Part shown: positions 22,713 through 31,651 of the stretch, piece by piece
Numbering within the stretch: the first letter of the stretch is position 1
Layout: the number at the start of each line of letters is the position of its first letter
Assembly: GCF_018881795.1 (NCBI RefSeq)
Contig: NZ_JACVPQ010000001.1
Span: 186,001 to 250,000 of the forward strand
Length of the DNA: 64,000 nucleotides
Source of the DNA: Polynucleobacter sp. MWH-Jannik1A5
Lineage (GTDB): Bacteria; Pseudomonadota; Gammaproteobacteria; Burkholderiales; Burkholderiaceae
Reading direction: 5' to 3'
Notes under the pieces: generated by a model
Database searches by the model: none
The model's input: the letters and a program-made list of their open reading frames with translations, nothing else
What the model was told of the DNA's origin: nothing
Made by a program: the position numbers and the translations under genes

Positions 22713-24404
22713 ATGAAACGCCTAAATGAACGCTCGCGCATGGTCACCGAAGGGGTCGCTCGCGCACCTAACCGTTCGATGTATTACGCAATGGGTTACG
22801 AAGAAAAGGATTTCGTAAAGCCAATGGTTGGCGTTGCGAATGGTCACTCCACGATTACTCCTTGTAATAGTGGCTTGCAAAAATTAGCTGATGCTGCGGT
22901 TGAGGCTCTTGAAGCAGCAGGCGCAAAAGCACAAGTATTTGGTACGCCAACAGTTTCTGATGGTATTGGTATGGGCACTGAGGGTATGAAATACTCCCTC
23001 GTCTCACGCGAAGTGATTGCTGACAGTATTGAAGTGTGCGTCAATGGTCTTTGGCAAGACGGTGTAGTTGTAATTGGTGGTTGCGATAAAAATATGCCAG
23101 GCGGCATGATGGCTTTAGCTCGCACGAACGTTCCTGGTATTTATGTTTATGGCGGCACCATTAAGCCAGGCCACTACAAAGGTAAGGAACTGAATATTGT
23201 TTCTGCATTTGAAGCAGTTGGTGAATTTACTTCTGGTCGCTTAAGCGAAGAAGATTTAAAAGGCGTTGAGCAGCACGCTTGTCCAGGCAGCGGATCATGT
23301 GGCGGTATGTATACAGCGAACACCATGAGCTCTTCCTTTGAAGCTTTGGGTATGAGCTTGCCCTACTCCTCCACAATGGCTAACGTGGATGCCGAGAAGG
23401 TAGCAAGCGCAGCTGAGTCAGCGCGTGTCTTGGTTGAAGCGGTTAAAAACAACCTGCGTCCACGCGACATCATCACTAAGAAGTCTATTGAAAACGCTGT
23501 AAGCGTCATTATGGCTGTTGGTGGCTCTACCAATGCAGTATTGCATTTCTTGGCCATTACGAGCGCCGCTGAAATCGATTGGACTATTGACGACTTCGAA
23601 CGTATTCGCAAGCGCGTTCCGGTGATCGTGGATATGAAACCATCCGGCACTTATCTGGCAACTGATTTACATCAGGCCGGTGGTATTCCACAAGTGATGA
23701 AGATTTTGCTCGATGGTGGATTACTCCACGGTGATTGCATGACCATCACTGGCAAGACAATTGCTGAAGTACTGAAAGATGTTCCATCAGTGCCACGCGC
23801 CGATCAGAAAGTGATTCGTACTTTAGACAATCCTTTGTACAAGCAAGGTCACTTGGCTATCCTCAAAGGCAATATCTCTCCAGAGGGTTGCGTCGCAAAG
23901 ATTACTGGCTTGAAAAACCCATCCATTACTGGTCCAGCACGTGTCTTTGACTCTGAAGATGACGCGATGGCAGCCATCATGGCGCAAAAGATTAAAGATG
24001 GTGACATCGTAGTCATTCGCTATGAAGGTCCTAAAGGTGGCCCTGGTATGCGTGAAATGCTTGCCCCTACATCTGCCCTCGTTGGCCAAGGTTTAGGTGA
24101 GTCAGTTGGCCTCATTACCGATGGTCGCTTCTCAGGCGGCACATGGGGCATGGTAGTTGGCCACGTAGCGCCTGAAGCGTATGTCGGCGGCACAATCGCC
24201 CTTATCAATGAAGGTGACTCAGTCACAATCGATGCGCACAAGTTACTGATTCAACTGAATGTGGATGAGGCAGAAATTGCGAAGCGTCGTGCAGCCTGGA
24301 AACAACCTAAGCCACGCTATACACGTGGTCTGCTAGCAAAGTATGCAAGTCTTGCAAGTAGCGCTAGCAAAGGCGCGGTAACGGATTTGGATTTAGAAAT
24401 CTAA
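22713..24404 (+). CDS. ilvD: Dihydroxy-acid dehydratase
   Basis: 563-residue Fe-S dehydratase for the fourth step of valine and isoleucine synthesis (dihydroxy acid to 2-keto acid). The three cluster cysteines are C51 (TPCNSG), C123 ([10 protein letters not shown]) and C195 ([13 protein letters not shown]). The C-terminal half has the [14 protein letters not shown] motif. Length matches the shorter branch of the family. CTGGAG lies before the ATG with an 8-10 base spacing. It is a single-gene transcript ending at the bidirectional terminator at 24421. Confidence 0.97.
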   Translation: MKRLNERSRMVTEGVARAPNRSMYYAMGYEEKDFVKPMVGVANGHSTITPCNSGLQKLADAAVEALEAAGAKAQVFGTPTVSDGIGMGTEGMKYSLVSREVIADSIEVCVNGLWQDGVVVIGGCDKNMPGGMMALARTNVPGIYVYGGTIKPGHYKGKELNIVSAFEAVGEFTSGRLSEEDLKGVEQHACPGSGSCGGMYTANTMSSSFEALGMSLPYSSTMANVDAEKVASAAESARVLVEAVKNNLRPRDIITKKSIENAVSVIMAVGGSTNAVLHFLAITSAAEIDWTIDDFERIRKRVPVIVDMKPSGTYLATDLHQAGGIPQVMKILLDGGLLHGDCMTITGKTIAEVLKDVPSVPRADQKVIRTLDNPLYKQGHLAILKGNISPEGCVAKITGLKNPSITGPARVFDSEDDAMAAIMAQKIKDGDIVVIRYEGPKGGPGMREMLAPTSALVGQGLGESVGLITDGRFSGGTWGMVVGHVAPEAYVGGTIALINEGDSVTIDAHKLLIQLNVDEAEIAKRRAAWKQPKPRYTRGLLAKYASLASSASKGAVTDLDLEI

Positions 24405-24420
24405 ACTGTTTCGCCAAAGA

Positions 24421-24450
24421 AAAAGCCCCTAAGTAAAACTAGGGGCTTTT
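24421..24450. terminator. Bidirectional terminator between ilvD and the copper operon
   Basis: AAAAGCCCCTA (24421-24431) pairs with TAGGGGCTTTT (24440-24450) across an 8-nt loop. T-rich tails exist in both directions, so it serves ilvD and the convergent PCuAC-ended operon. Confidence 0.92.
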
Positions 24451-24488
24451 TTATTACTTCAGCATTACTGCTGAATCAAATCCAAATC

Positions 24489-24977
24489 TTAGTGCTTCAT
24501 TGCTCCGCCATGGCCAGCACCTGGGTTACCCATTGCATTTACAGGCATCTTTACTTCTACTTCGCCAGCTTTAGCAAATTTGAGTTTGACTGGTACAGTT
24601 TCACCAGCAGTCAACGGAGCCTTAATGTTCATGAACATTAAATGCAAGCCGCCTGGCTTTAATTCCACAGCGCCGCCAGCAGGCACAGCGATATCTTTTA
24701 CCTGACGCATCTTCATGACGTTGCCATCCATCGCCATTTCGTGCAATTGCACTTCACCAGCAACTGGTGAGCTTGCAGAAACGAGTTGATCAGCAGCGCC
24801 TTTGTTTTCAATCTTCATAAATCCGCCGGCAGCCTGCTGCCCTGGAACAGTAGCGCGGGTATAAGCGTTCTCAATCTGAACGCTACCGACTTTAGCGTTT
24901 TGAGCGTGAGCTGAAAAACTCAAGCCTAAAGCTATTCCAGCAAAAGCACATAAACTAATTAATCGTTTTGTCTTCAT
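24489..24977 (-). CDS. Periplasmic copper chaperone PCuAC
   Basis: 162-residue secreted copper(I) chaperone. A signal peptide ends at AHA/QNA (about residue 25). The PCuAC fold carries its Cu ligands as H-x-M (LHEMAMDGNVMKMR) and the GLHLMFM motif, which is the H(M)X10MX21HXM pattern of the family. The C-terminus adds a His/Met tail (GAGHGGAMKH) that may bind extra metal. In other bacteria it inserts Cu into the CuA or CuB centre of cytochrome oxidases with Sco/TlpA-like partners; a TlpA-like gene is 37 bases upstream in the same operon. Confidence 0.92.
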   Translation of the reverse strand: MKTKRLISLCAFAGIALGLSFSAHAQNAKVGSVQIENAYTRATVPGQQAAGGFMKIENKGAADQLVSASSPVAGEVQLHEMAMDGNVMKMRQVKDIAVPAGGAVELKPGGLHLMFMNIKAPLTAGETVPVKLKFAKAGEVEVKMPVNAMGNPGAGHGGAMKH

Positions 24978-25014
24978 TTCTATTCTCCTGGTAATTTACA
25001 AATAACAAACTGAA

Positions 25015-25491
25015 TTAGGGTCTTACTATCAAAGCATTTTGTAACTTTTGAAAATCAATTAATCCTGTTTTACGACTAGCCTTGCCACTTTTATCGATGA
25101 CGATAGTTGTAGGGGTCTCACCATGCCATTTAGAGTCAATCTCGTAACGCAAGCGCTCATCAAATGGAGCGGCCACATAATAATTATTGACCTTTTCTAG
25201 CCCAGCTTTGCTCAGCATCTTTTTAATAGCATCAATAGATACATCATCCACCTGAATGAACACCACCTTAGCTGTAGGGTTAGCTTTTAGAAAGTTTCCC
25301 CATTGCGGCATCTCCTTTACGCAAGCTGGACAAGTCACTCCCCAAAAATGAATTGCCAAAGGCGCGCCATTAGCAGTCTTCACCAATGCATTCCAATCTC
25401 CAGCCTGGTATGGCTTAAGTGTGCCAGTATCTGCCAGCACAATATTGGTCATTAATAAACTTAATACCCAGGTGATCCAAAACTTTTTCAT
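25015..25491 (-). CDS. TlpA-like periplasmic thioredoxin
   Basis: 158-residue secreted thioredoxin-fold protein. Signal peptide about residues 1-20 (ends VLA/DTG). The active site is WGVTCPACVKEMPQW, a CPAC pair, and a later cis-Pro region GETPTTIVIDKSG is intact. TlpA proteins reduce disulfides on copper-binding partners during cytochrome oxidase assembly. Its ATG overlaps the stop of the BNR-repeat gene by four bases, showing tight coupling within the copper operon. A general disulfide reductase is the alternative. Confidence 0.85.
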   Translation of the reverse strand: MKKFWITWVLSLLMTNIVLADTGTLKPYQAGDWNALVKTANGAPLAIHFWGVTCPACVKEMPQWGNFLKANPTAKVVFIQVDDVSIDAIKKMLSKAGLEKVNNYYVAAPFDERLRYEIDSKWHGETPTTIVIDKSGKASRKTGLIDFQKLQNALIVRP

Positions 25492-26741
25492 TGATTACGC
25501 CCAATATTCATTAATTGATAACCGTCATCACGCGTTAACCAGGATAGAAAAACTTCATTACCTCGCGCTAACAATAGCGGATGATCGCTATATCCTGCTG
25601 TGCTTGCCAGTATTTTAGGTGAGCCCCAAGTACCGCCATCATCAGTAGACTCCTTCAAGAAAACAGACGACTTCTTGCCATCGAATTCTTTCCATACGAT
25701 CCACACATGTTGGCCCATAGCGAGCAAATATGGTCTTGCAACATTCGCACCTTCAGCACCGATACGACTAGGCTTTGAGTAAGTGGCACCTTGATTACTA
25801 GAGTTGGCATAAAAGACACCAACACGCTTACTGCCCTGGGTATACCAAGCCACATGGAATTTTCCGGATCCCGAAATAGCAATGGAAGGACCATGATGTG
25901 GACAAGCGTCTGTTTTCCAATCATCATCGGCAACTCGCCGAACGGGGCCTGCTCCATTGTCTGAAATGACCTGAGAGGCCTGATCTCTTATACCGCCAGA
26001 GAAGATGGCTCGATAGACGATAGCTGGCTGACTTTGAGTGTCTAAGGCTCCCCCAATTCGGCAGCACTCACAAGTACTCTCGTTTGCAAAACGCTCTGCC
26101 TGAAATGTCTTTCCACCGTCTTGAGAGAGGGAATAGGCTATCGATCCGCCTAGACGCCTCTCACCACCCTGCTTCGCTGCAGCGACAAGGCGTTTATCAA
26201 TCCAAGAGATAAAAATATTGCCATTTGGCTTTATGAGCACCGATGGGAAACGCTGGCTTGAACTGTCACTTACCAAAGATGTAGGCTGCGTAAATGTGTT
26301 ACCACCATCCAGAGATCGGGCAGTATTGATTTGCGCATTCCAATGGGAGTCTTTAAAAAAGCTGTAAGCCAAAAAGACATTGTTTTCTCTATCCGCAACA
26401 ATTTGTGGCCGAGCATCACTACCCGTATCCAATGACTTGCCATGCTCAGCAATACTGACAGGTGTTGAGAATGTTTTACCCAAATCATTGGATTGAGCAA
26501 CGGATACAACTCCATTAGCAGTCCATGCCAATAACAACTTCCCATCCCCAGCAAAAAATGGGGTAGCTGCATTTGCGCACTCCAAACTACTACCCTGGCA
26601 GGTCATATGCTTTTTTGTAGAGCTTGTCATGCCAGAGGAATGATCCATCTGCGCCTGTACATACCCTACGGCACCTAGCCCACTCAAAAAAAGTGTGCAA
26701 AGTAGTGCTAGGCGTCTAAATGGGCAATGTATTTGCATCAT
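25488..26741 (-). CDS. Secreted BNR/sialidase-fold protein of the copper operon
   Basis: 417-residue exported protein (signal peptide ending YVQA/QMD near residue 30). The mature N-terminus has a Met/His cluster (QMDHSSGM, KKHMTCQG). The body shows repeated Asp-box elements such as SLDGGNTF, SQDGGKTF, SNQGATY and STDDGGTW, i.e. a sialidase-like beta-propeller. A CECCR motif in the middle could bind copper or iron. No sialidase Arg triad was traced, so a glycosidase role is unlikely. It lies between the TonB receptor (2-base gap) and TlpA genes, so a part in copper binding in the periplasm is inferred. Confidence 0.75.
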   Translation of the reverse strand: MMQIHCPFRRLALLCTLFLSGLGAVGYVQAQMDHSSGMTSSTKKHMTCQGSSLECANAATPFFAGDGKLLLAWTANGVVSVAQSNDLGKTFSTPVSIAEHGKSLDTGSDARPQIVADRENNVFLAYSFFKDSHWNAQINTARSLDGGNTFTQPTSLVSDSSSQRFPSVLIKPNGNIFISWIDKRLVAAAKQGGERRLGGSIAYSLSQDGGKTFQAERFANESTCECCRIGGALDTQSQPAIVYRAIFSGGIRDQASQVISDNGAGPVRRVADDDWKTDACPHHGPSIAISGSGKFHVAWYTQGSKRVGVFYANSSNQGATYSKPSRIGAEGANVARPYLLAMGQHVWIVWKEFDGKKSSVFLKESTDDGGTWGSPKILASTAGYSDHPLLLARGNEVFLSWLTRDDGYQLMNIGRNQ

Positions 26742-26743
26742 GA

Positions 26744-28951
26744 TTAAAAGATGATACGTCCACCTACAGAAATAGACTGTGGCATACCCTGTGTGTAGGA
26801 TGTACTGCTGCTTCCAGTGCCAAATGTGATGTATTGGCGATTAAATAAGTTCACAGCAGAAGCATAGATAGTTGCGTTTTTTGTCACCTCATAGTTAGCA
26901 CGCAATCCCACTACCGCATAAGAGGCAACCGGTAGAGTATTTGAGGTATTCAACCAAGAACTACCCACATAACGGACTGTAGCAGTCAAACTAGCCTGTG
27001 GCACAGGGTAATAGGTTAAGCCACCGCCAAGAATGTTCTGTGGAACCCCACCAACCTGTTTGCCTGTTGGGTCACTTGTAGCACTGTTTGTTAACTTAGT
27101 GCTAGTAAATGCGTAATTAGCATCTGTTGCCCACTTAGAGTTAATGTCATGATGAAACTGGAATTCAATACCCTGACTCAGCAAATTTTGGTTGTTGGTG
27201 TAATAACTAATATTCGTTGAATTACAAATACCAACGCCCGACCCACCAACTAGCGGATTACCGGTTGTAGCACCACAAAGACTCTTAGCTAAAGCAACGT
27301 CAGATGCGCTTTTTGAGGAGAGACTATAAGTTGCTACAGCATTTTGAATGTAATTATTAAATCCCGTTAATTGCGCAAAGCCACCACTCCAGCGATAGTC
27401 GGTGCCGACCTCGTAACCCGTCATGGTTTCTGGAGTTAGATTGGGATTAGCAAAGCTATAACCGCTAGATGAGCCATAAGAACGCAACGTATTATTCATA
27501 CCAGGCGCGTGAAATGCCTGGTAAGCAGCCGAACGTAAATCCCAGTTTTTATTTAGCTTATATAACAAACCCAAAGTTGGACTTATTTGCGTCTTGCTTT
27601 GATTTGGGACATTTTGGTACACCGGATTGGCGCCATTGGCGCCGGCATTGTAATTAGTGGGGGTTTGGCTATTCCATTGATCAATACGTGCGGCTAAAGT
27701 AGTTTCCAGCGGAAATGCCTCGGCCTTAGATTTCAACTGCCCCATCAAGCCATAGAAAGTCTGCTGACCTTGGCCATAGTTAACGGCTTGAACAGCGCCA
27801 GTAGTACTCAAGTTATTTGTTTGATTGGAGCCGGCAATATTGCGAGCATCAATACCTACTACATATTGATCAATTAAACCTGCCACCTCTTTGGTAAATT
27901 GTGCCGAAGCACCTACGGTACTGTATGGATCCTTGTAGTTTGCATTGATATATGGGTAGTTATAAGGAGCCGTTGCACCCCTTGTGCCTTGAAGGCTGGT
28001 TGTAGATCCGTTTTGCTTATTGAAATTTGTATTCTCATAGAAAAAGTTCACATCCACTTTAGACCTGTCGTCAAGGCGAGTAGTTACTCCTCCAGCAACG
28101 TCTGTTTCTTGCGTTAAATTAGTTGCAAAGGCATAGCCCGAAGATAGGTCAGACATCGTGTGATAACCAAGTCTAAAGAAACCATTGGTATCCTGCGTCG
28201 GCTTAAAGTAGCCCTGCAACCTGACGTTAGAGTTATGAGAGGAAGCATTGCTCTGGCCATTTTTAATATTGTTTGGAGATGCCGGAGCAATGGTTGCAAT
28301 ATTTTGATAGCCATCGGTACCAAAATAGTCGGCTGAGAATCGCAATTGCAAGGCTTCTGATGCCATGAGATCTTTTGAGGCCGCTACATTTCCGGTACCA
28401 AATGTACCAATACTTGCAGAAACTTCTTGCTGACTATTCACCGGGGTTTTCGTCTTAATGTTGATCACACCACCCATGCCATAGTTACCCCACAGGCTAG
28501 ATACGCCACCGCGGATAAACTCAACAGAGTCAATTGAGGACATCGGCACCAAATTCCACTGTACAGTTCCATAGAAGGCATCGTTGGCCGGTAGTCCATC
28601 AATCAATACCAAGGTGCGGGCGTTACCAAGACCACGAACGTTAATACTCTGACCTGTTGGATCCTTTTGGTAGTAAGGCTGATCATTCAAAATCACGCCA
28701 GGAACATTCTTCAGAATCTGATCAATCGTCTGATCCGGCGCAACTTCTAAGGCCTCCTTAGTCAAGACGGTTGTATTCAGAGGAATTTCATCCAACGGCG
28801 TACCGGAGCGAGTCGCCGTTACGGTGACACTCTTTAACTTTTGATCGTAATCAGGTGGTGGTGCAATTTGTGCCTGGGCACCAATGGAAATAAATACCAG
28901 CCCAATCAACATGCCTACGCATGCACTAATTTTTTTCTGCTTGAACAACAT
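26744..28951 (-). CDS. TonB-dependent outer-membrane receptor, probable copper uptake
   Basis: 735-residue TonB receptor. Signal peptide ends AQA/QIA (about residue 28). A TonB-box-like KSVTVTATR is followed by the plug domain, with VLIDGLPANDAFYG and FIRGGVSSLWGNYGMGGVINI, then a 22-strand barrel ending in phenylalanine (GGRIIF). Substrate cannot be read from sequence, but the operon (DUF2946 leader, TlpA, PCuAC) points to copper or a copper chelate, as for BfrG of Bordetella. GGAG lies six bases before the ATG. The 81-base gap to the DUF2946 gene carries two hairpins. Confidence 0.9.
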   Translation of the reverse strand: MLFKQKKISACVGMLIGLVFISIGAQAQIAPPPDYDQKLKSVTVTATRSGTPLDEIPLNTTVLTKEALEVAPDQTIDQILKNVPGVILNDQPYYQKDPTGQSINVRGLGNARTLVLIDGLPANDAFYGTVQWNLVPMSSIDSVEFIRGGVSSLWGNYGMGGVINIKTKTPVNSQQEVSASIGTFGTGNVAASKDLMASEALQLRFSADYFGTDGYQNIATIAPASPNNIKNGQSNASSHNSNVRLQGYFKPTQDTNGFFRLGYHTMSDLSSGYAFATNLTQETDVAGGVTTRLDDRSKVDVNFFYENTNFNKQNGSTTSLQGTRGATAPYNYPYINANYKDPYSTVGASAQFTKEVAGLIDQYVVGIDARNIAGSNQTNNLSTTGAVQAVNYGQGQQTFYGLMGQLKSKAEAFPLETTLAARIDQWNSQTPTNYNAGANGANPVYQNVPNQSKTQISPTLGLLYKLNKNWDLRSAAYQAFHAPGMNNTLRSYGSSSGYSFANPNLTPETMTGYEVGTDYRWSGGFAQLTGFNNYIQNAVATYSLSSKSASDVALAKSLCGATTGNPLVGGSGVGICNSTNISYYTNNQNLLSQGIEFQFHHDINSKWATDANYAFTSTKLTNSATSDPTGKQVGGVPQNILGGGLTYYPVPQASLTATVRYVGSSWLNTSNTLPVASYAVVGLRANYEVTKNATIYASAVNLFNRQYITFGTGSSSTSYTQGMPQSISVGGRIIF

Positions 28952-29003
28952 GTACTACTCCACTTGATAATTCTGCAACGTATTGAATGAATCGTTGCCA
29001 ACT

Positions 29004-29037
29004 GCATAGCTAGGCTATGCCCTAATATTTAATTAGG
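29004..29037 (-). promoter_or_regulatory. Two hairpins at the cruR-like/TonB receptor junction
   Basis: On the minus strand, CCTAAT (from 29037) pairs with ATTAGG (to 29021) and includes the DUF2946 stop codon. It is followed at once by GCATAGC-CTA-GCTATGC (29020-29004), a perfect 7-bp stem. Neither has a T run, so they are not intrinsic terminators. Given that CruR acts by Rho-dependent termination in this gap, these may take part in translational arrest or in shielding the RNA. Confidence 0.55.
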
Positions 29038-29404
29038 CGTTTACTGGTGGAGCTGCTGAGGGAGGTGTTACCCAAACTGCGAGTGGTTTGGGCGATTGAT
29101 AGAAAAGCTGTGGCAGCAAAGCTAAAGTTTGCGGCGCTTGGAATGTGAGATTGGTATTTAAGGCTGGTGTGATGCTATTTTGAGCTACGCAATATGGACA
29201 TGGCTGAGCTTGCTCCGCTACCTCTTGCTCATCACTCTGCACATTGATTTGCAGCTTGCTGCCGTCAACCGAACAAATCTCCATCGCAAAACCTTGACCA
29301 TGTTTCGCAAGCGAGACTGCTTGTGATACTGCTGGCGCAAGCGCACTCATTGCGATTGCAAAAGCAGCAATCCAGTGAATGAGGCGGTTTTTATGGAAAT
29401 TCAT
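29033..29404 (-). CDS. DUF2946 protein, CruR-like copper-sensing upstream regulator
   Basis: 123-residue protein with an N-terminal hydrophobic signal/anchor (residues 8-30), a DUF2946 core with EICSVDG, the copper-sensing CPYC pair (C69, C72), and a proline-rich end, TPPSAAPPVNA. In Bordetella CruR the nascent chain stalls on a C-terminal RAPP motif unless copper binds the CXXC; here AAPP (117-120) stands in the same place, three residues from the stop. It heads the TonB-BNR-TlpA-PCuAC operon, exactly the CruR arrangement. TTCATGAT at 29400-29407 and ATCATGAA at 29436-29443 could pair around the start codon. Confidence 0.85.
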   Translation of the reverse strand: MNFHKNRLIHWIAAFAIAMSALAPAVSQAVSLAKHGQGFAMEICSVDGSKLQINVQSDEQEVAEQAQPCPYCVAQNSITPALNTNLTFQAPQTLALLPQLFYQSPKPLAVWVTPPSAAPPVNA

Positions 29405-29441
29405 GATGGTGGAATATTATCGGAATTTTCACTTTATCATG

Positions 29442-29467
29442 AAAAAAGGGGCTGACGCCCCTTTTTC
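29442..29467 (-). terminator. Terminator of the tct operon
   Basis: AAAAAGGGGC (29443-29452) pairs with GCCCCTTTTT (29457-29466) around TGAC. On the minus strand it follows the tctA stop and ends in T residues. It also separates the tct transcript from the copper operon promoter. Confidence 0.9.
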
Positions 29468-29497
29468 CTTTGAAATCGCTATTTCTAGCGGATTTTC

Positions 29498-30997
29498 TTA
29501 TGCTGCTGCAGACTTTTTCTTGCCTACAAACTTGCCAATCAATGGCCAGAAGAGGAGCAATAAAGCCAAAGATGTGATGCCGCCTACCAATGGGTTAGAG
29601 AAGAAAATATCTAAGCTACCCTGTGAGAACAACATGGATTGACGGAAGGAATCTTCTGCGCGGTCACCCAATACCAAGGCCAAGACCATTGGAGCCATTG
29701 GGTAGTCGAGTTTCTTGAAGACATAACCAAGAACACCGAAGCCCATCATCAACCAAACGTCAAACATGGCGTTGTGAACCGTGTATGCACCCACCGCACA
29801 AATCACAATAATGACTGGTGCAATGATTGAGAATGGAATTCTCAAGATAGAGGCAAACAGTGGCACGCAAGTTAATACAACAAACAAGCCAGCCAAGTTA
29901 CCTAAATACATACTAGCGATCAAGCCCCAAACAAAGTCTGGCTTCTCTACGAAAAGCAAAGGACCAGGTTGTAAGCCCCAGATCAACAAGCCACCGAGCA
30001 AAACCGCTGCTGTTGGTGAACCAGGAATACCGAGAGACAACATTGGGAGGAGCGCTGCAGTACCAGCAGCGTGAGCTGCAGTTTCTGGAGCAACAATACC
30101 TTCCATCTTGCCGGTACCGAACTTGTCACCTTCTTTGGATACACGCTTAGCAACGCCGTAAGCCATGAAAGATGCTGGTGTTGCACCGCCTGGAGTAATA
30201 CCCATCCAGCAACCAATTAAGCAGCTGCGTAATGAAGTAGCCCAGTACTTAGGCAATTGCTTCCAAGTTTCCCAAACCACTTTGCCGCGAATCTTCGCTG
30301 CAGCACCTTGGAATGCCAAGCCTTCTTCCATTGACAAGAGAATCTCACCGATACCGAACAAACCGATCACAGCGATCAAGAAGTCAAAGCCGCGCATCAA
30401 TTCTGGGTTACCGAATGTCAAGCGTAATTGACCTGTCACAGTGTCCATACCAACGGTTGCCAAAGCAAAGCCCAACATCATTGCTGAAATGGTCTTAAAT
30501 GGCGATCCCTTGTTCATACCCACGAAACTACAGAAGGTGAGCAGGTAGACCGAGAAGAATTCTGGCGGACCGAATTGGAGTGCAAACTTCGCAACCAATG
30601 GTGCCAAGAAGGTAATCATCACAATCGCAAAGAATGCACCTACGAATGAAGATGTGAAGGCTGCAGTCAATGCTTCGCCAGCTTTACCATTACGGGCCAT
30701 TGGATAACCGTCAAAGGTTGTCGCAACGGACCATGGTTCACCAGGAATATTAAACAGGACCGATGTAATCGCTCCGCCGAACAACGCACCCCAGTAAATA
30801 CAGGAGAGCATGATGATCGCGGAAGTTGGTGGCATGGTGAATGTCAACGGCAACAGAATCGCAATGCCGTTTGCACCACCTAAACCTGGCAACACACCGA
30901 TGATCACACCGAGCGTTACACCAACCAACATTAACAGCAAGTTAAAGGGTGTCATTGCAACGGCAAAGCCGTTGAATAGAGCGCTAATTTCTTCCAA
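29498..30997 (-). CDS. tctA: Tripartite tricarboxylate transporter, large membrane subunit TctA
   Basis: 499-residue 12-helix permease of a TTT-family solute:cation symporter. The TctA signature region is clear: GVLPGLGGANGIAILLPLTF near the N-terminus and the second GIPGSPTAAVLLGGL loop near residue 325. It is the last gene of tctC-tctB-tctA, followed by a terminator. The substrate (citrate, other di- or tricarboxylates, or an aromatic acid) cannot be read from this subunit. Confidence 0.94.
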   Translation of the reverse strand: MEEISALFNGFAVAMTPFNLLLMLVGVTLGVIIGVLPGLGGANGIAILLPLTFTMPPTSAIIMLSCIYWGALFGGAITSVLFNIPGEPWSVATTFDGYPMARNGKAGEALTAAFTSSFVGAFFAIVMITFLAPLVAKFALQFGPPEFFSVYLLTFCSFVGMNKGSPFKTISAMMLGFALATVGMDTVTGQLRLTFGNPELMRGFDFLIAVIGLFGIGEILLSMEEGLAFQGAAAKIRGKVVWETWKQLPKYWATSLRSCLIGCWMGITPGGATPASFMAYGVAKRVSKEGDKFGTGKMEGIVAPETAAHAAGTAALLPMLSLGIPGSPTAAVLLGGLLIWGLQPGPLLFVEKPDFVWGLIASMYLGNLAGLFVVLTCVPLFASILRIPFSIIAPVIIVICAVGAYTVHNAMFDVWLMMGFGVLGYVFKKLDYPMAPMVLALVLGDRAEDSFRQSMLFSQGSLDIFFSNPLVGGITSLALLLLFWPLIGKFVGKKKSAAA

Positions 30998-31038
30998 CTT
31001 GAACTCCTTATTTAATCTTTTTTAATAGTTATTCTTTT

Positions 31039-31566
31039 TTATTGCACACCCAAGAATTCGAGTGGGTTAAACCAGGAGCCATGTGGCAATGGAACTTGGA
31101 ACCAGTACTCAAACATGAGGTAGAGGGCAGCGCTCACGCCAACAGACACAGCAACAGCCTTCCAAATTGGATACTTGCCTAACCACACCATAAAGATGGC
31201 GATGTAGAGAGCAGCAGAAACATAAATACCAATCAGTTGCACGCCCAATACAAACACAGTCGCTGGCAGAAGAACGGCCATAACTTGCTTTAATGGCTCG
31301 CTATCGACAAATGACTCTGTTTTCTTTTTCTTGTTAACAATCGCAGCTTGGTAAAGAGTGACTGTGCTTGAAAGCAAAATAATCAAGCTAATGTAGAAAG
31401 GGAAATATCCCGCTTCTGGACCATCCGCACCCCAGCTAGCGCCCAATTTCAAGCTACCAACCATTACCGTCAGGCCAATCGCAAGGAATACGAGCGCAGT
31501 GATGATATCCATCGCTCTTACGCTGATCGCTGATTCTTGATTTGAATTATTTGTATGTTCAGACAT
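31039..31566 (-). CDS. tctB: Tripartite tricarboxylate transporter, small membrane subunit TctB
   Basis: 175-residue small membrane protein with four hydrophobic helices: ITALVFLAIGLTVMV, FPFYISLIILLSSTV, LPATVFVLGVQL with YIAIFMVW, and a last one before FEYWFQVPLPHG. The conserved GAGYFP-like turn appears as GPEAGYFPFY. It lies between tctC and tctA with 41- and 85-base gaps, the usual order. Its sequence is weakly conserved in all TTT systems; the call leans on context and topology. Confidence 0.88.
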   Translation of the reverse strand: MSEHTNNSNQESAISVRAMDIITALVFLAIGLTVMVGSLKLGASWGADGPEAGYFPFYISLIILLSSTVTLYQAAIVNKKKKTESFVDSEPLKQVMAVLLPATVFVLGVQLIGIYVSAALYIAIFMVWLGKYPIWKAVAVSVGVSAALYLMFEYWFQVPLPHGSWFNPLEFLGVQ

Positions 31567-31651
31567 TTTTTATATTTTTAATAAAGTTGATTAACGCACT
31601 TACTTAAAAAATGGGACCCCCTACTGGAGGCCCCATCTTGTTCTAACAAAA

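Noticed and set aside
29004-29037. Intrinsic terminator between the DUF2946 and TonB receptor genes
   Set aside because: Stems are present but no T run follows on the minus strand; Rho-dependent control is more likely.
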